A DNA stretch of 64,000 nt from SIG587 sp045544035 (GTDB lineage: Bacteria > Bacillota > Clostridia > Oscillospirales > Acutalibacteraceae): the NCBI GenBank assembly GCA_045544035.1, contig JAZPYE010000018.1, positions 54,087-118,086 of the forward strand, given 5' to 3'. Of the stretch, positions 1-6,149 are shown one piece after another (positions within the stretch are counted from its first letter, which is position 1; each line of letters starts with the position of its first letter). The position numbers and the translations under genes are program-made. The notes under the pieces were generated by a model. That model was not told the DNA's origin. It did no database searches and saw only the letters and a list, made by a program, of their open reading frames with translations.

Positions 1-568
1 GTGGTGTTTGCGCCTCGCGGTTTTGCAAGGTGTATTTCATATACTTAAATTTAATCTTTTTGTTTTCTTTGATAGCGGCATTTATTGTATTTATGTATGA
101 AAGTATGTTGTTATTATTGGTCTTTGCGCGGTCAACTAAATATGTTTCGTTATTTAAGGATTTATATTGTTCTTTACTGCAAAACTCCTTAATCATTTTA
201 AATAACCGCTTTTCTTCTGTGTTTGATATAAAGCGAGCGGAATGTATGCACTCAACTAATAGTTGCAAATCAGTATATTTACAAGGTCTTTTGGTCACTT
301 TATAACCGCGTTTGCCTGAACCATCATATTCAATTTTATATGGTATTCTTGCACCCTCTTGGATTTCTTCTTCATCATCTGCAGAATAAAGCCTTTGCAG
401 TTCCTTTATATCGCGACAAATAGAATGTTCTTCTGCTAATATTCCATAATCTTCAAGTAGTCTATCGGAAATTTTACTTGCAGATAATGGGTGGTCTTTA
501 TCTGTATATTTTAATAGTATTTGTAAAACAAGTATTGATTTATATTTTTGCCCATATTCTTTTGCCAT
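1..568 (-). CDS. WYL-domain HTH transcriptional regulator, 3' part beyond window
   Basis: The leftward frame opens with ATG at 568-566 behind an AGAGGTG ribosome site and stays open to base 1, about 189 codons. The protein begins MAKEYGQKYKSILVLQILLK and continues with an N-terminal winged-helix region (roughly residues 8-75, including SASKISDRLLEDYG and SICRDIKELQRL). From about residue 155 comes the start of a WYL-like segment (INAAIKENKKIKFKY). This layout is that of the YafY/WYL family, ligand-sensing regulators often found beside mobile or defence genes. The C-terminal part is outside the window, so its ligand pocket cannot be judged. It is divergent from the structured leader at 670. 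Family assignment is by pattern; the regulated genes are unknown. Confidence 0.75.
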   Translation of the reverse strand, partial: MAKEYGQKYKSILVLQILLKYTDKDHPLSASKISDRLLEDYGILAEEHSICRDIKELQRLYSADDEEEIQEGARIPYKIEYDGSGKRGYKVTKRPCKYTDLQLLVECIHSARFISNTEEKRLFKMIKEFCSKEQYKSLNNETYLVDRAKTNNNNILSYINTINAAIKENKKIKFKYMKYTLQNREAQTP

Positions 569-586
569 ACTCAACACCTCTTTTAT

Positions 587-614
587 ATCATACCACAAAA
601 CAAACCAATAGCAA
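587..614 (-). promoter_or_regulatory. Probable promoter of the WYL regulator
   Basis: On the minus strand TTGCTA (614-609) and TATGAT (592-587) are 16 bases apart, ending about 19 bases before the start codon of the WYL regulator. It lies back to back with the rightward leader promoter at 637-665. Confidence 0.45.
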
Positions 615-636
615 AGAATAAAGATAAATTAAGTTA

Positions 637-665
637 TTGATATTTGATTGTAACAGTGGTATAAT
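637..665 (+). promoter_or_regulatory. Sigma-A type promoter of the structured leader RNA
   Basis: TTGATA (637-642) and TATAAT (660-665) are separated by exactly 17 bases. Transcription would start near 670-672, which is the first base of the outer stem of the leader RNA, so the whole structured region would be transcribed. Confidence 0.75.
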
Positions 666-669
666 TTAG

Positions 670-851
670 ATACCACACTAAATCTTAATATGGGTTCATC
701 ATGTAAGAAGTAGCATTTTTATTTCGGTAAAAATGCGGACTTCTGTTTTCACATTTCTTATGTGATGAACTGTTGATTTAGTGTGGTAGCAAATCAAGGT
801 CTGCATTTTTCAGTGTGTGTGACTTTGAGTTGCACACACTTTTTTGTTTTT
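670..851 (+). ncRNA. Nested-stem leader RNA, candidate transcription attenuator
   Basis: The region between a 17-spaced promoter and a terminator can fold into one long nested structure. P1 pairs 671-684 with 775-788 (14 of 14 bases). P2 pairs 694-709 with 755-770 (16 pairs, two of them G-U). An apical stem pairs 713-720 with 729-736 (8 of 8). An intrinsic terminator follows at 812-845. The 5' strand of P1 contains CCACACT (673-679), and its 3' strand contains AGTGTGG (780-786). The terminator arms contain AGTGTGTG and CACACACT, so P1 strands and terminator strands can pair with each other in mutually exclusive ways. No promoter is visible between the terminator and the next start codon (867). 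I do not recognise it as a known riboswitch class; a free small RNA is the alternative. Confidence 0.65.
812..851 (+). terminator. Intrinsic terminator at the end of the leader RNA
   Basis: AGTGTGTGT (812-820) pairs with GCACACACT (832-840) across an 11-base loop and is followed by TTTTTGTTTTT. It sits only 15 bases before the start codon of the DUF1413 gene, so expression of that gene needs read-through. Confidence 0.8.
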
Positions 852-866
852 CAGGGAGGTGGAGAT

Positions 867-1097
867 ATGGATTACAATTTGTGGATTAATAAAGCGGTTA
901 TGAAAATAGGTGCTTTAGAAAAAGGAAAAGAGTTTACTTTAAAAAATTTGTTCACAGGAATTGAATGGGACGAATTAAAAACAGGTGAAAAAAGAAGTTT
1001 TGGCAGGTTTTTTAAAAATGAGGTTAATGATAAAAAAATTCCTGATATTGTAATCACCGAAGCAACAAATGTAACTACATATAAAAAAATTAAATAA
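867..1097 (+). CDS. DUF1413-like small protein
   Basis: This 76-residue protein starts at ATG 867 behind GGGAGGTGG (854-862). An upstream in-frame GTG at 783 is rejected because it would run through the terminator stem. The sequence contains MKIGALEKGKEFTLKNLF and FTGIEWDELKTGEKRSFGRF, which is the pattern of DUF1413 proteins: a short basic, probably DNA- or RNA-binding-like fold of unknown function common on Firmicute plasmids and integrative elements. It has no membrane segment and is rich in lysine. It is followed after 16 bases by the membrane protein at 1114 with its own good ribosome site, so the two form an operon under the structured leader. The function is unknown; family assignment is by recollection of pattern, not by search. 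Confidence 0.7.
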   Translation: MDYNLWINKAVMKIGALEKGKEFTLKNLFTGIEWDELKTGEKRSFGRFFKNEVNDKKIPDIVITEATNVTTYKKIK

Positions 1098-1113
1098 TCA
1101 AAGGAGTCAAAAA

Positions 1114-2001
1114 ATGGTAGTAGTAATTGTATCAGGAGTAATTGCTGTTCTATGTTTCTTTATATGGCTTTTCTGCACTATAGCAGTAAAATCATATGAT
1201 AAAGACATCATTAATGAAGTTAATGAAACCGAAGTAGTTCAACAACCTTTAAATCCTATTGAGATTGGTTATGATATATCAAGCGAAGAAGTAAAGTACT
1301 TTCTTAGATACCATCATATAGAAAAGCGCATTGTTGAACAAGTTATACATAACACTTACAATCAGGTTATGGTAGAGTCTTATCTTATTGGAAATAGTGA
1401 ATTTTCAAAAAAAATTAAAATCATATTTTCATATATAAATTATGAAGAATCAAAAACTAAAAGCATTGTTATAGTAACAGATAAAATGGTTTTTTTACAC
1501 AATGGAAAGAACAATAAAAGTACTTTTTATTTAGCACCTAATTTAAAATATTTTATAAATCGTTTAGTTGGGGAAGTAATACTCAGACAAGATACTTGGA
1601 CTAAAAACAGTAGCGTTCTCGGCAATGCAATTGCGGGCGGAATTATTGCGGGCGGCACAGGGGCAATAGTAGGAGCAGTTGCAGCGGCAAACAGAAATAA
1701 CAATGGCGGCATGACTGTAAAAAGTTGTCAATATGACTCACAACGCAGAGCCATAACAATAGATGGGGTTAGCGGAAAATACAACAATAATGTAGATCGA
1801 ATATACTTAAATTTTGATGTAGCGCAGTTTGGATATCCTGATTTAGGAAATTACACTATTGAACGCGAAACACAATTTCGCAGATATTCTATTGATAGTT
1901 CAGACTTATTTGGAACTACATTATCACAGTTTAATAGCCTTAGCGATTTCGTATTAAAATTATGTCATTATTATGACGAAAAAAGTATAAACAAAAAATA
2001 A
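1114..2001 (+). CDS. Membrane-anchored glycine-zipper protein, unknown function
   Basis: The 295-residue protein starts at ATG 1114 behind AAAGGAG. Residues 2-25 form one strongly hydrophobic segment without a cleavage site, so it is probably anchored with the bulk in the cytoplasm. Residues about 166-200 hold a glycine- and alanine-rich stretch (AIAGGIIAGGTGAIVGAVAA) typical of glycine-zipper segments that insert into or pack on membranes. The remainder has alternating hydrophobic and polar residues with no motif I recognise. It is the second gene of the operon that begins with the leader RNA, and it ends inside a terminator shared with the convergent recombinase. An immunity, stress or element-maintenance role would be speculation. 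Confidence 0.6.
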   Translation: MVVVIVSGVIAVLCFFIWLFCTIAVKSYDKDIINEVNETEVVQQPLNPIEIGYDISSEEVKYFLRYHHIEKRIVEQVIHNTYNQVMVESYLIGNSEFSKKIKIIFSYINYEESKTKSIVIVTDKMVFLHNGKNNKSTFYLAPNLKYFINRLVGEVILRQDTWTKNSSVLGNAIAGGIIAGGTGAIVGAVAAANRNNNGGMTVKSCQYDSQRRAITIDGVSGKYNNNVDRIYLNFDVAQFGYPDLGNYTIERETQFRRYSIDSSDLFGTTLSQFNSLSDFVLKLCHYYDEKSINKK

Positions 2002-2037
2002 ACTAAAAGGGAGCGGCAAAACCGCTCCCTTTTAGTT
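2001..2037. terminator. Bidirectional terminator between convergent genes
   Basis: AACTAAAAGGGAGCGG (2001-2016) is perfectly complementary to 2022-2037 with a CAAAA loop. It is flanked by T-rich sequence for rightward transcription and serves both the membrane-protein operon and the serine recombinase, whose stop codon lies inside the right arm. Confidence 0.85.
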
Positions 2038-2619
2038 TTCTAATAGTGAAAGATATTTGTAAATAGTTGTTCTGCTCATATCGCAAACCCTTGCAAATTC
2101 ACTTATATTTAATTGTTTTGCTTTATATGATGGATAATGTCGCATAAAGTTTTGTGGAATGTCTTGTGCAGTTACTTGCGGTCTGCCGATTACTTTCCCT
2201 TTGGCTTTTGCATTTGCCATGCCTGACCGAACTCTCGCCCTTATCATAGCAAGTTCTAATTGACTAAATACACCTGCCATTTGCAAAAATGCTTCGGTCA
2301 TTGGGTCTGCTTTACCCTCGCGGCAATCCATTGTTATACTACCCACAATTATTAGTCTTAATCTTTTGGTGCTTACAAGGTCGATAATCTCGCAAAGTTG
2401 TTGTGTGCTTCTTGCAAGTCGCGGAACTTCAAGAACAATTATTGTATCACCTTGTTGTGCTTTCTCAAACATCATGGCTTGTTCTTTCTTAACCTTTGAA
2501 TCGCCATGCTCATACTCTAAAAAGATTTCCTCTGCGCCTGCGGCTTTCAGTTCTCTAACCTGACGATTGATGTCCTGTTTTGTTTCATTTGTGCTACATC
2601 TTGCATAACCATAATTCAT
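2032..2619 (-). CDS. Small serine recombinase (resolvase/invertase family)
   Basis: The 195-residue protein has the full small-recombinase layout. The catalytic domain starts GYARCSTNE with the nucleophilic serine at residue 9. It is followed by the conserved arginine-bearing segment LEVPRLARSTQQL near residue 65 and by AGVFSQLELAMIRARVRSG, the start of helix E. The C-terminal part (about 150-190) carries GRPQ and a helix-turn-helix (LNISEFARVCDMSRTTIYKYL). The family performs site-specific strand exchange: resolution of multimers, inversion, or transposition. It is divergent from the XRE gene, and the shared intergenic region holds three palindromes of the form ACACTTG..CAAGTGT, which could be a res-like site, an operator set, or both. 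The start ATG 2619 has AAAGGAG upstream. Confidence 0.92.
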   Translation of the reverse strand: MNYGYARCSTNETKQDINRQVRELKAAGAEEIFLEYEHGDSKVKKEQAMMFEKAQQGDTIIVLEVPRLARSTQQLCEIIDLVSTKRLRLIIVGSITMDCREGKADPMTEAFLQMAGVFSQLELAMIRARVRSGMANAKAKGKVIGRPQVTAQDIPQNFMRHYPSYKAKQLNISEFARVCDMSRTTIYKYLSLLEN

Positions 2620-2651
2620 AGTGTTTTGCTCCTTTGTTTTTCTTTGATATT

Positions 2652-2680
2652 ATTATACACTTGTTTCAAGTGTAATTCAA
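2652..2680 (-). promoter_or_regulatory. Promoter of the serine recombinase with an operator in its spacer
   Basis: On the minus strand TTGAAT (2680-2675) and TATAAT (2657-2652) are 17 bases apart. The spacer is almost entirely the palindrome TACACTTGAAACAAGTGTA, so a protein bound there would block RNA polymerase. Confidence 0.7.
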
Positions 2681-2742
2681 TTCGCAGAATACACAAATAT
2701 TACACTCAATTCTTGTGTAATTATTACACTTGAAACAAGTGT
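2656..2742. repeat. Three related palindromes between recombinase and XRE genes
   Basis: Perfect palindromes with half-site ACACTTG lie at 2657-2673 (centre TTT) and 2726-2742 (centre AAA), and a looser one, TTACAC to GTGTAA, lies at 2700-2720. Centres are about 45 and 24 bases apart. Three dyads in a divergent region beside a resolvase match the organisation of a res site, but two of them also overlap promoter elements. Confidence 0.7.
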
Positions 2743-2761
2743 TATTTTGTGGTAATATAAT
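2730..2761 (+). promoter_or_regulatory. Probable promoter of the XRE regulator
   Basis: TATAAT at 2756-2761 is a perfect -10. The nearest -35-like hexamer TTGAAA (2730-2735) is 20 bases upstream and lies within the palindrome at 2726-2742, so the promoter may be weak or activator-dependent and is likely controlled by the dyad-binding protein. Confidence 0.5.
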
Positions 2762-2777
2762 TGCAGAGGTGAAAGTT

Positions 2778-2981
2778 ATGTTAAAATATAAAATTGATGT
2801 TCTTGCAACACTTAAAGAAAAAGGTTATAACACTAACAAGATTAGAACAGAAAAAATAATGGGTGAAGCTATGCTCCAAAAGATAAGAAAAGGCGAAATG
2901 GTTTCTTGGTCTGTCTTTGAAAAACTTTGTTTGCTTTTGGATTGTCAACCTGCGGATTTAATCGAGTATGTAAAGGAATGA
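2778..2981 (+). CDS. Short XRE/Cro-type HTH regulator
   Basis: This 67-residue protein starts at ATG 2778 behind AGAGGTG with seven bases spacing; an upstream in-frame ATG at 2730 lies within the operator and promoter and is rejected. It is essentially one helix-turn-helix domain: LATLKEKGYNTNKIRTEK, then MGEAMLQKIRKGEMVSWSVF, and a final helix LCLLLDCQPADLIEYVKE. That ending (the LDCQPADLI pattern) is typical of the HTH_26 group of Cro/CI-like repressors in Firmicute mobile elements. Its position next to paired palindromes in both divergent promoters suggests it represses itself and the recombinase. This is inference from layout. It is probably co-transcribed with the gene at 2986. Confidence 0.8.
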   Translation: MLKYKIDVLATLKEKGYNTNKIRTEKIMGEAMLQKIRKGEMVSWSVFEKLCLLLDCQPADLIEYVKE

Positions 2982-2985
2982 TAAT

Positions 2986-3333
2986 ATGATAAGTAAAGAT
3001 ATGTATAATGTTTTAAAAAGAATTCCTCGTTCACCAAAGGATACAACTTCGTTAAAACTGTTAGCAAGAAAAACACATGAAGTCGATTTATTGTTTGAAA
3101 TTTTACAAGACGCTATGGGTTGCAAATATATTATGTATAATGAGCCACCAAGGCGCAATTTACATTATAGTTTAGAAAATTCTACATTTTGCCTAACAGA
3201 AGCAGGACAAATACAGATTGAAGAATACGAAAATAAAAAAGGATCATCTACCAAGTCTACATGGGCTTTAATTATTTCAGGATTGAGTTTTATTGCCTCT
3301 GCCATTGCAGTTGTTGTATCGCTTGTCCAATAA
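2986..3333 (+). CDS. Winged-helix-like protein with C-terminal membrane segment
   Basis: The 115-residue protein starts four bases after the XRE gene. The first 80 residues resemble a small winged-helix unit, ending in FCLTEAGQIQIEEYE, the usual wing and last helix of such folds. Residues about 92-114 (WALIISGLSFIASAIAVVVS) form a single hydrophobic helix at the very C-terminus, so the protein is probably tail-anchored with its soluble domain in the cytoplasm. Small proteins of this shape occur beside XRE regulators on mobile elements, but I do not recognise a named family. Function unknown. Confidence 0.6.
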   Translation: MISKDMYNVLKRIPRSPKDTTSLKLLARKTHEVDLLFEILQDAMGCKYIMYNEPPRRNLHYSLENSTFCLTEAGQIQIEEYENKKGSSTKSTWALIISGLSFIASAIAVVVSLVQ

Positions 3334-3601
3334 AACAGTTGCTTTTGTGAACAGTTAAAAAACACCCAAAACCGCACAAAATAAAGCCGATTTTGTTCAA
3401 ACAATTAAGCACACCCTTTTGTGAACACTTGCATAAAATAGGGGGATATACTTTCAGGCAAAAAGTATCTGTTTTCGCCTTTGGTGTTATTGTGTGGCGC
3501 TCCGCGCGACCAAAAGCAGAAAAAATTCAAAATGACGATCTTTGCGGTTGTTTTCGTTCAGTTATTAAAATTTATATTAGAAAGTTGGCGATTATAAATA
3601 T
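3334..3601. other. Intergenic region with direct repeats and half of a distant inverted repeat
   Basis: This 268-base stretch contains CTTTTGTGAACA twice (3342-3353 and 3416-3427), a GC-rich patch around 3495-3515 (GGCGCTCCGCGC), and at 3457-3475 a 19-mer that recurs inverted at 6752-6770. An open frame of 70 codons at 3393-3605 has no ribosome site and unconvincing composition. No promoter is obvious for the gene at 3602. Confidence 0.4.
3457..3475 (+). repeat. Left copy of a 19-base inverted repeat inside the element
   Basis: GGCAAAAAGTATCTGTTTT here matches the reverse complement of 6752-6770 at 18 of 19 positions. The copies are 3.3 kb apart and bracket the replication-like genes and the DUF5677 gene. 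Confidence 0.55.
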
Positions 3602-4492
3602 ATGATTGAAAATTTTGATGAAATTTGTAAAGCAAAGTTTGAATACATGCAGGAAGTGTATAATCATTTTTTAAATGAAAACATTAAAAAACATTACGAT
3701 GAATTCTGTTTAATAGAAGCTTTCAATGATTTTTCTTATAAATTAGGAAGAAAAGCGGACAGTTATATACCAAGTCCTGATAAACCATATTTTCAATTTG
3801 CGTTATTAAGAATACATGAAAAGGCTGTTAAGGTATATCGCGAAGCAACAATTTTATTGCAGTATGGAAGTGCATCAGGCGCAATGGCTCGTTGGCGATT
3901 ATTATTCGAATTATCTGTTGTTGCCAATGTGCTTGTTAAGAAACCTGAATTATCATATAAATACATCAATCACTGTTTTGTTGATGATTACAGGTTTGGG
4001 AAAAAACTTGTTGAAAACAAGGACAAACTACAATTAGAACAATATAATTTAGACGCATGGTCTACAATAAAATCAAACTACGAAAAGATATGCAAGGACT
4101 TTACTTGGAAAGGCGATAATTACGAATGGGCTAAATGCGATGAGATAAAATCGCCCAATCTTTTTGAGCTCTCAAAATTCATAGGTCAAGATCACTTTTA
4201 TGCTTATGTAGATGAATCACATTTATATAATCATCCAAGTGCGCGATATTTAATGGGCGATATGGGAGCAAAAGCGCCTAATGTAGAAGATCAAAATTTT
4301 TTATTTTCGCCATTTGAACTACACCTACCAATGCAGTTAATCGTCTCCTCTTTACATCAAGTAAACTGTGCCTTGATTTTAGGATATGGGGAACTTGAAA
4401 ATGCTGACCATGAAGAACTGTTGGAATATCTAAAAACAAATTCACTATTTCCTGAAACCTTAATAAATAAGGTTAAAGAAATAGATTTATAA
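3602..4492 (+). CDS. DUF5677-like protein
   Basis: The 296-residue protein is all-helical in appearance with no membrane segment. The central section GSASGAMARWRLLFELSVVA and the following YINHCFVDDYRF give the arginine/glutamate-rich helix pair seen in DUF5677 proteins, and the conserved YNHPSARYL-like histidine segment follows near residue 210. The family is of unknown biochemical function and is scattered through genomes, often in defence or mobile contexts. The ATG at 3602 has only a poor ribosome site (AAAGTTGG), and the gene stands alone between the XRE pair and the leftward replication-like operon. It is a reasonable cargo gene of the element. Family call is by pattern. Confidence 0.6.
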   Translation: MIENFDEICKAKFEYMQEVYNHFLNENIKKHYDEFCLIEAFNDFSYKLGRKADSYIPSPDKPYFQFALLRIHEKAVKVYREATILLQYGSASGAMARWRLLFELSVVANVLVKKPELSYKYINHCFVDDYRFGKKLVENKDKLQLEQYNLDAWSTIKSNYEKICKDFTWKGDNYEWAKCDEIKSPNLFELSKFIGQDHFYAYVDESHLYNHPSARYLMGDMGAKAPNVEDQNFLFSPFELHLPMQLIVSSLHQVNCALILGYGELENADHEELLEYLKTNSLFPETLINKVKEIDL

Positions 4493-4502
4493 AATTAAAA
4501 AA

Positions 4503-4562
4503 GCGGTTGCCGCTCTCTTGTTCCCTTAATTTTGTTTAAGAGTTCATTTGAGCGGCAACCGC
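4503..4562 (-). terminator. Terminator of the leftward small-gene operon
   Basis: GCGGTTGCCGCTC (4503-4515) and 4550-4562 form a perfect 13-base stem. The loop contains a smaller stem (CTTAA to TTAAG). Read leftward it is followed by TTTTTTAATTTT, as expected for an intrinsic terminator. Confidence 0.65.
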
Positions 4563-4567
4563 AATCT

Positions 4568-4711
4568 TTATTTAAAGTCTTTTAAAATCTCATCTAACGC
4601 TAAATCTAAAGTCTTTTTAAGGCTTTTTTCCATAATGCGCAATATTTCAGTTTCTAAAACTGACTTTTTGTTCTTCTTTTTCTTGTCCTTTTGGTTATTA
4701 TTCTAACTCAT
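4568..4711 (-). pseudogene. Small lysine-rich gene interrupted by amber at codon 3
   Basis: An ATG at 4711-4709 overlaps the TGA stop of the preceding 66-residue gene in the ATGA arrangement typical of coupled genes. Its third codon is TAG (4705-4703). After this the frame stays open for 44 more codons to TAA at 4570-4568, giving a lysine-rich segment (QKDKKKKNKKSVLETEILRI) and an amphipathic helix (LKKTLDLALDEILKDFK). A sense codon in place of TAG would make a 47-residue coupled protein. It may be a recently broken gene, a read-through gene, or translation may begin at the internal ATG (codon 27). No function is recognised. Confidence 0.45.
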
Positions 4712-4908
4712 TTTATTTTAATCTCACTTGTAATTTTAATATTATCAAATTTATTCTCTTGTGCTTTCCTCTGTGCTAATCTTTCATCAATTATTTTTTG
4801 CATTTTCTTTCTAAAAGCAACCTCAATTTCCCAAGGCTCAAAACCATCTAAATACATTGTATCATAATAATCAGGAATTTTGCGGTGTGCATAATCTATA
4901 AAATTCAT
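4708..4908 (-). CDS. Small element protein, unknown function
   Basis: The 66-residue protein starts at ATG 4908 behind a strong AAAGGAG. It begins MNFIDYAHRKIPDYYDTMYL and is rich in charged residues; the second half (ERLAQRKAQENK) looks like an exposed helix. Nothing in it suggests a membrane role. It is preceded by a 57-base perfect hairpin (4934-4990) and followed, with a 4-base overlap, by the amber-interrupted small frame. Short proteins of this kind flank replication or mobilisation genes on Firmicute elements, but I cannot name the family. Confidence 0.6.
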   Translation of the reverse strand: MNFIDYAHRKIPDYYDTMYLDGFEPWEIEVAFRKKMQKIIDERLAQRKAQENKFDNIKITSEIKIK

Positions 4909-4933
4909 AATCTACACTCCTTTTGGATTTCAT

Positions 4934-4990
4934 AAACTGATATTTCAAATCAAGCGGCACAAAGTGCCGCGATTTTGAAACTATCAGTTT
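4934..4990. repeat. Long nested hairpin in the leader of the 66-residue gene
   Basis: Arms AAACTGAT/ATCAGTTT (4934-4941, 4983-4990), TTTCAAATC/GATTTTGAAA (4943-4951, 4971-4980) and GCGGCAC/GTGCCGC (4954-4960, 4964-4970) nest with almost no unpaired bases around an AAA loop. No T-run follows on the leftward side, so it is not a simple terminator; it lies in the probable 5' leader of the small gene, just after a TATAAT at about 4995-5000. Confidence 0.7.
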
Positions 4991-5043
4991 TCATTATATA
5001 ATAACTTTTGCCGCAGTTTGATTATAAGATTTTGAGAAAACAA

Positions 5044-5108
5044 AAAGCAATTACTTTTTACTTCTTAAAATATAACACTGTATATTCAAAGTAAAAAGTA
5101 ATTGCTTT
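5044..5108 (-). terminator. Terminator with perfect 20-base arms after the winged-helix gene
   Basis: AAAGCAATTACTTTTTACTT (5044-5063) is the exact reverse complement of 5089-5108. The right arm begins directly at the stop codon (5111-5109) of the preceding leftward gene, and a T-rich run follows the left arm on the minus strand. Confidence 0.75.
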
Positions 5109-5678
5109 CTATACATTATTCCAAAAGGCAGAGGGTTCAACCTTTTGTCCTATACATTTGTAAAATTGCTCACCCTCTTTAATAGTGATTTTGTTAATCA
5201 AAACCGCGCCCATTTCTTTCAATGCGTTTTTTGCTTCTGTTACTGTGCTTTCTGAAACACCTATACAATCACCTATTTGTCTATTGGTAAAAAGGTTTTC
5301 ACCAACTTTGAGCAACCAAATATAAACCTTTAAAACATTTTCCAAAGCAACTGATTGTGTATAGTTGTGATTTAGGATTTCAGTTGCGTATTTTCTTTTT
5401 AAGCACACCTTATTTTCTTGTGAAATTGGATTTAAAAGTGTTGCAACATAATCATTCTTTTGTTTTTCCAAGTTAATTATGTTTTGCTCTGCAAGGTTTT
5501 CTAATGCTTCGCGCAATCTATTTTTATTTTTGTTTTGCGGCGAGCGGTTAAAGTATCTGCACATATCACTTGCATTACCTAAATTTTGACCTATATCCGC
5601 AATCATAATCAACATTTTAAATTCTGCTTTCGGCAAGTTTAACCACTCAATATCAAATGTTATTAAATCTTCTTGCAT
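5109..5678 (-). CDS. Winged-helix DNA-binding protein, possible replication or copy control
   Basis: The 189-residue protein starts at ATG 5678 behind AAAGGAG. The N-terminal half (EWLNLPKAEFKMLIMIADIG and RLREALENLAEQNIINLEK) and the C-terminal half (ENLFTNRQIGDCIGVSESTV then ALKEMGAVLINKITI) each look like a winged helix. The protein therefore resembles the two-winged-helix layout of plasmid replication initiators, though it is short for that family. It is the last of three leftward genes (6527 to 5109) of the element. A role in replication, partition or transcription of the element is inference from fold and position only; no catalytic motif is present. Confidence 0.55.
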   Translation of the reverse strand: MQEDLITFDIEWLNLPKAEFKMLIMIADIGQNLGNASDMCRYFNRSPQNKNKNRLREALENLAEQNIINLEKQKNDYVATLLNPISQENKVCLKRKYATEILNHNYTQSVALENVLKVYIWLLKVGENLFTNRQIGDCIGVSESTVTEAKNALKEMGAVLINKITIKEGEQFYKCIGQKVEPSAFWNNV

Positions 5679-5692
5679 TTTAATCGCTCCTT

Positions 5693-6127
5693 TTAAGATA
5701 CTTTTTCCTCATTCTCTTGGGGAGCGGTATCCGCAAAAGAAATTATCTTTTCGCGCTTAAAAACTTTGCACTCTTGGTAATCAGGGAATTGCTTTATAAA
5801 CCAATCTCTAACAAAAGCATAAGGACTTTTCGCACATTTAGATTCTATTCTTGCGAGCATAAAAGAAGCCAATAGCGGTTCATAATTATCTTGACCCATT
5901 ATATAATCTTGCATATTCTTATAGGTTAATCGCTTGCTTGCGTTGCAAGTAGTCTGCTTTCTGCCTGCGCGAGTTATTACTTTAATGTTTGGAAAGTCTT
6001 TTTTAATTCCTGCAACTAATCCATATTCTTCAGATTTTGGATTGTTAGCGGCTTGCGCAAACTTATAATTCATATAAAGTGTATTGTTGGCAAAATCGAT
6101 TTTATAACCTCTAACTGTGTTTTTCAT
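5693..6127 (-). CDS. Small element protein, paralogue of the 6150-6527 product
   Basis: The product is about 144 residues if translation starts at ATG 6127, nine bases after AAAGGAA; ATG 6133 is possible but close to the ribosome site. It shares with its upstream neighbour the ordered motifs FPNIKVI, RLTYKNMQDYI and SPYAFVRDWFIKQFPDY (the neighbour has FPNAKMVI, KLTYEKMQLYI and SPYNYVLKWFKKYCSNY). The pair therefore arose by tandem duplication. It is basic, soluble and without a known catalytic motif. I recall similar small proteins on Firmicute integrative elements, always of unknown function. Confidence 0.6.
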   Translation of the reverse strand: MKNTVRGYKIDFANNTLYMNYKFAQAANNPKSEEYGLVAGIKKDFPNIKVITRAGRKQTTCNASKRLTYKNMQDYIMGQDNYEPLLASFMLARIESKCAKSPYAFVRDWFIKQFPDYQECKVFKREKIISFADTAPQENEEKVS

Positions 6128-6149
6128 TTTCATCAATTCCTTTCTTTAA

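Noticed and set aside
30..305. Rightward open frame of 91 codons at the window start
   Set aside because: It is antisense to the WYL regulator frame, which has a good ribosome site and recognisable domain pattern.
783..866. Upstream extension of the DUF1413 gene to GTG 783
   Set aside because: It would translate through the P1 stem and terminator; the strong ribosome site is at 854-862 before ATG 867.
3393..3605. Open frame of 70 codons between the XRE pair and DUF5677 gene
   Set aside because: No ribosome site, no family pattern, and it overlaps repeats and a GC-rich patch.
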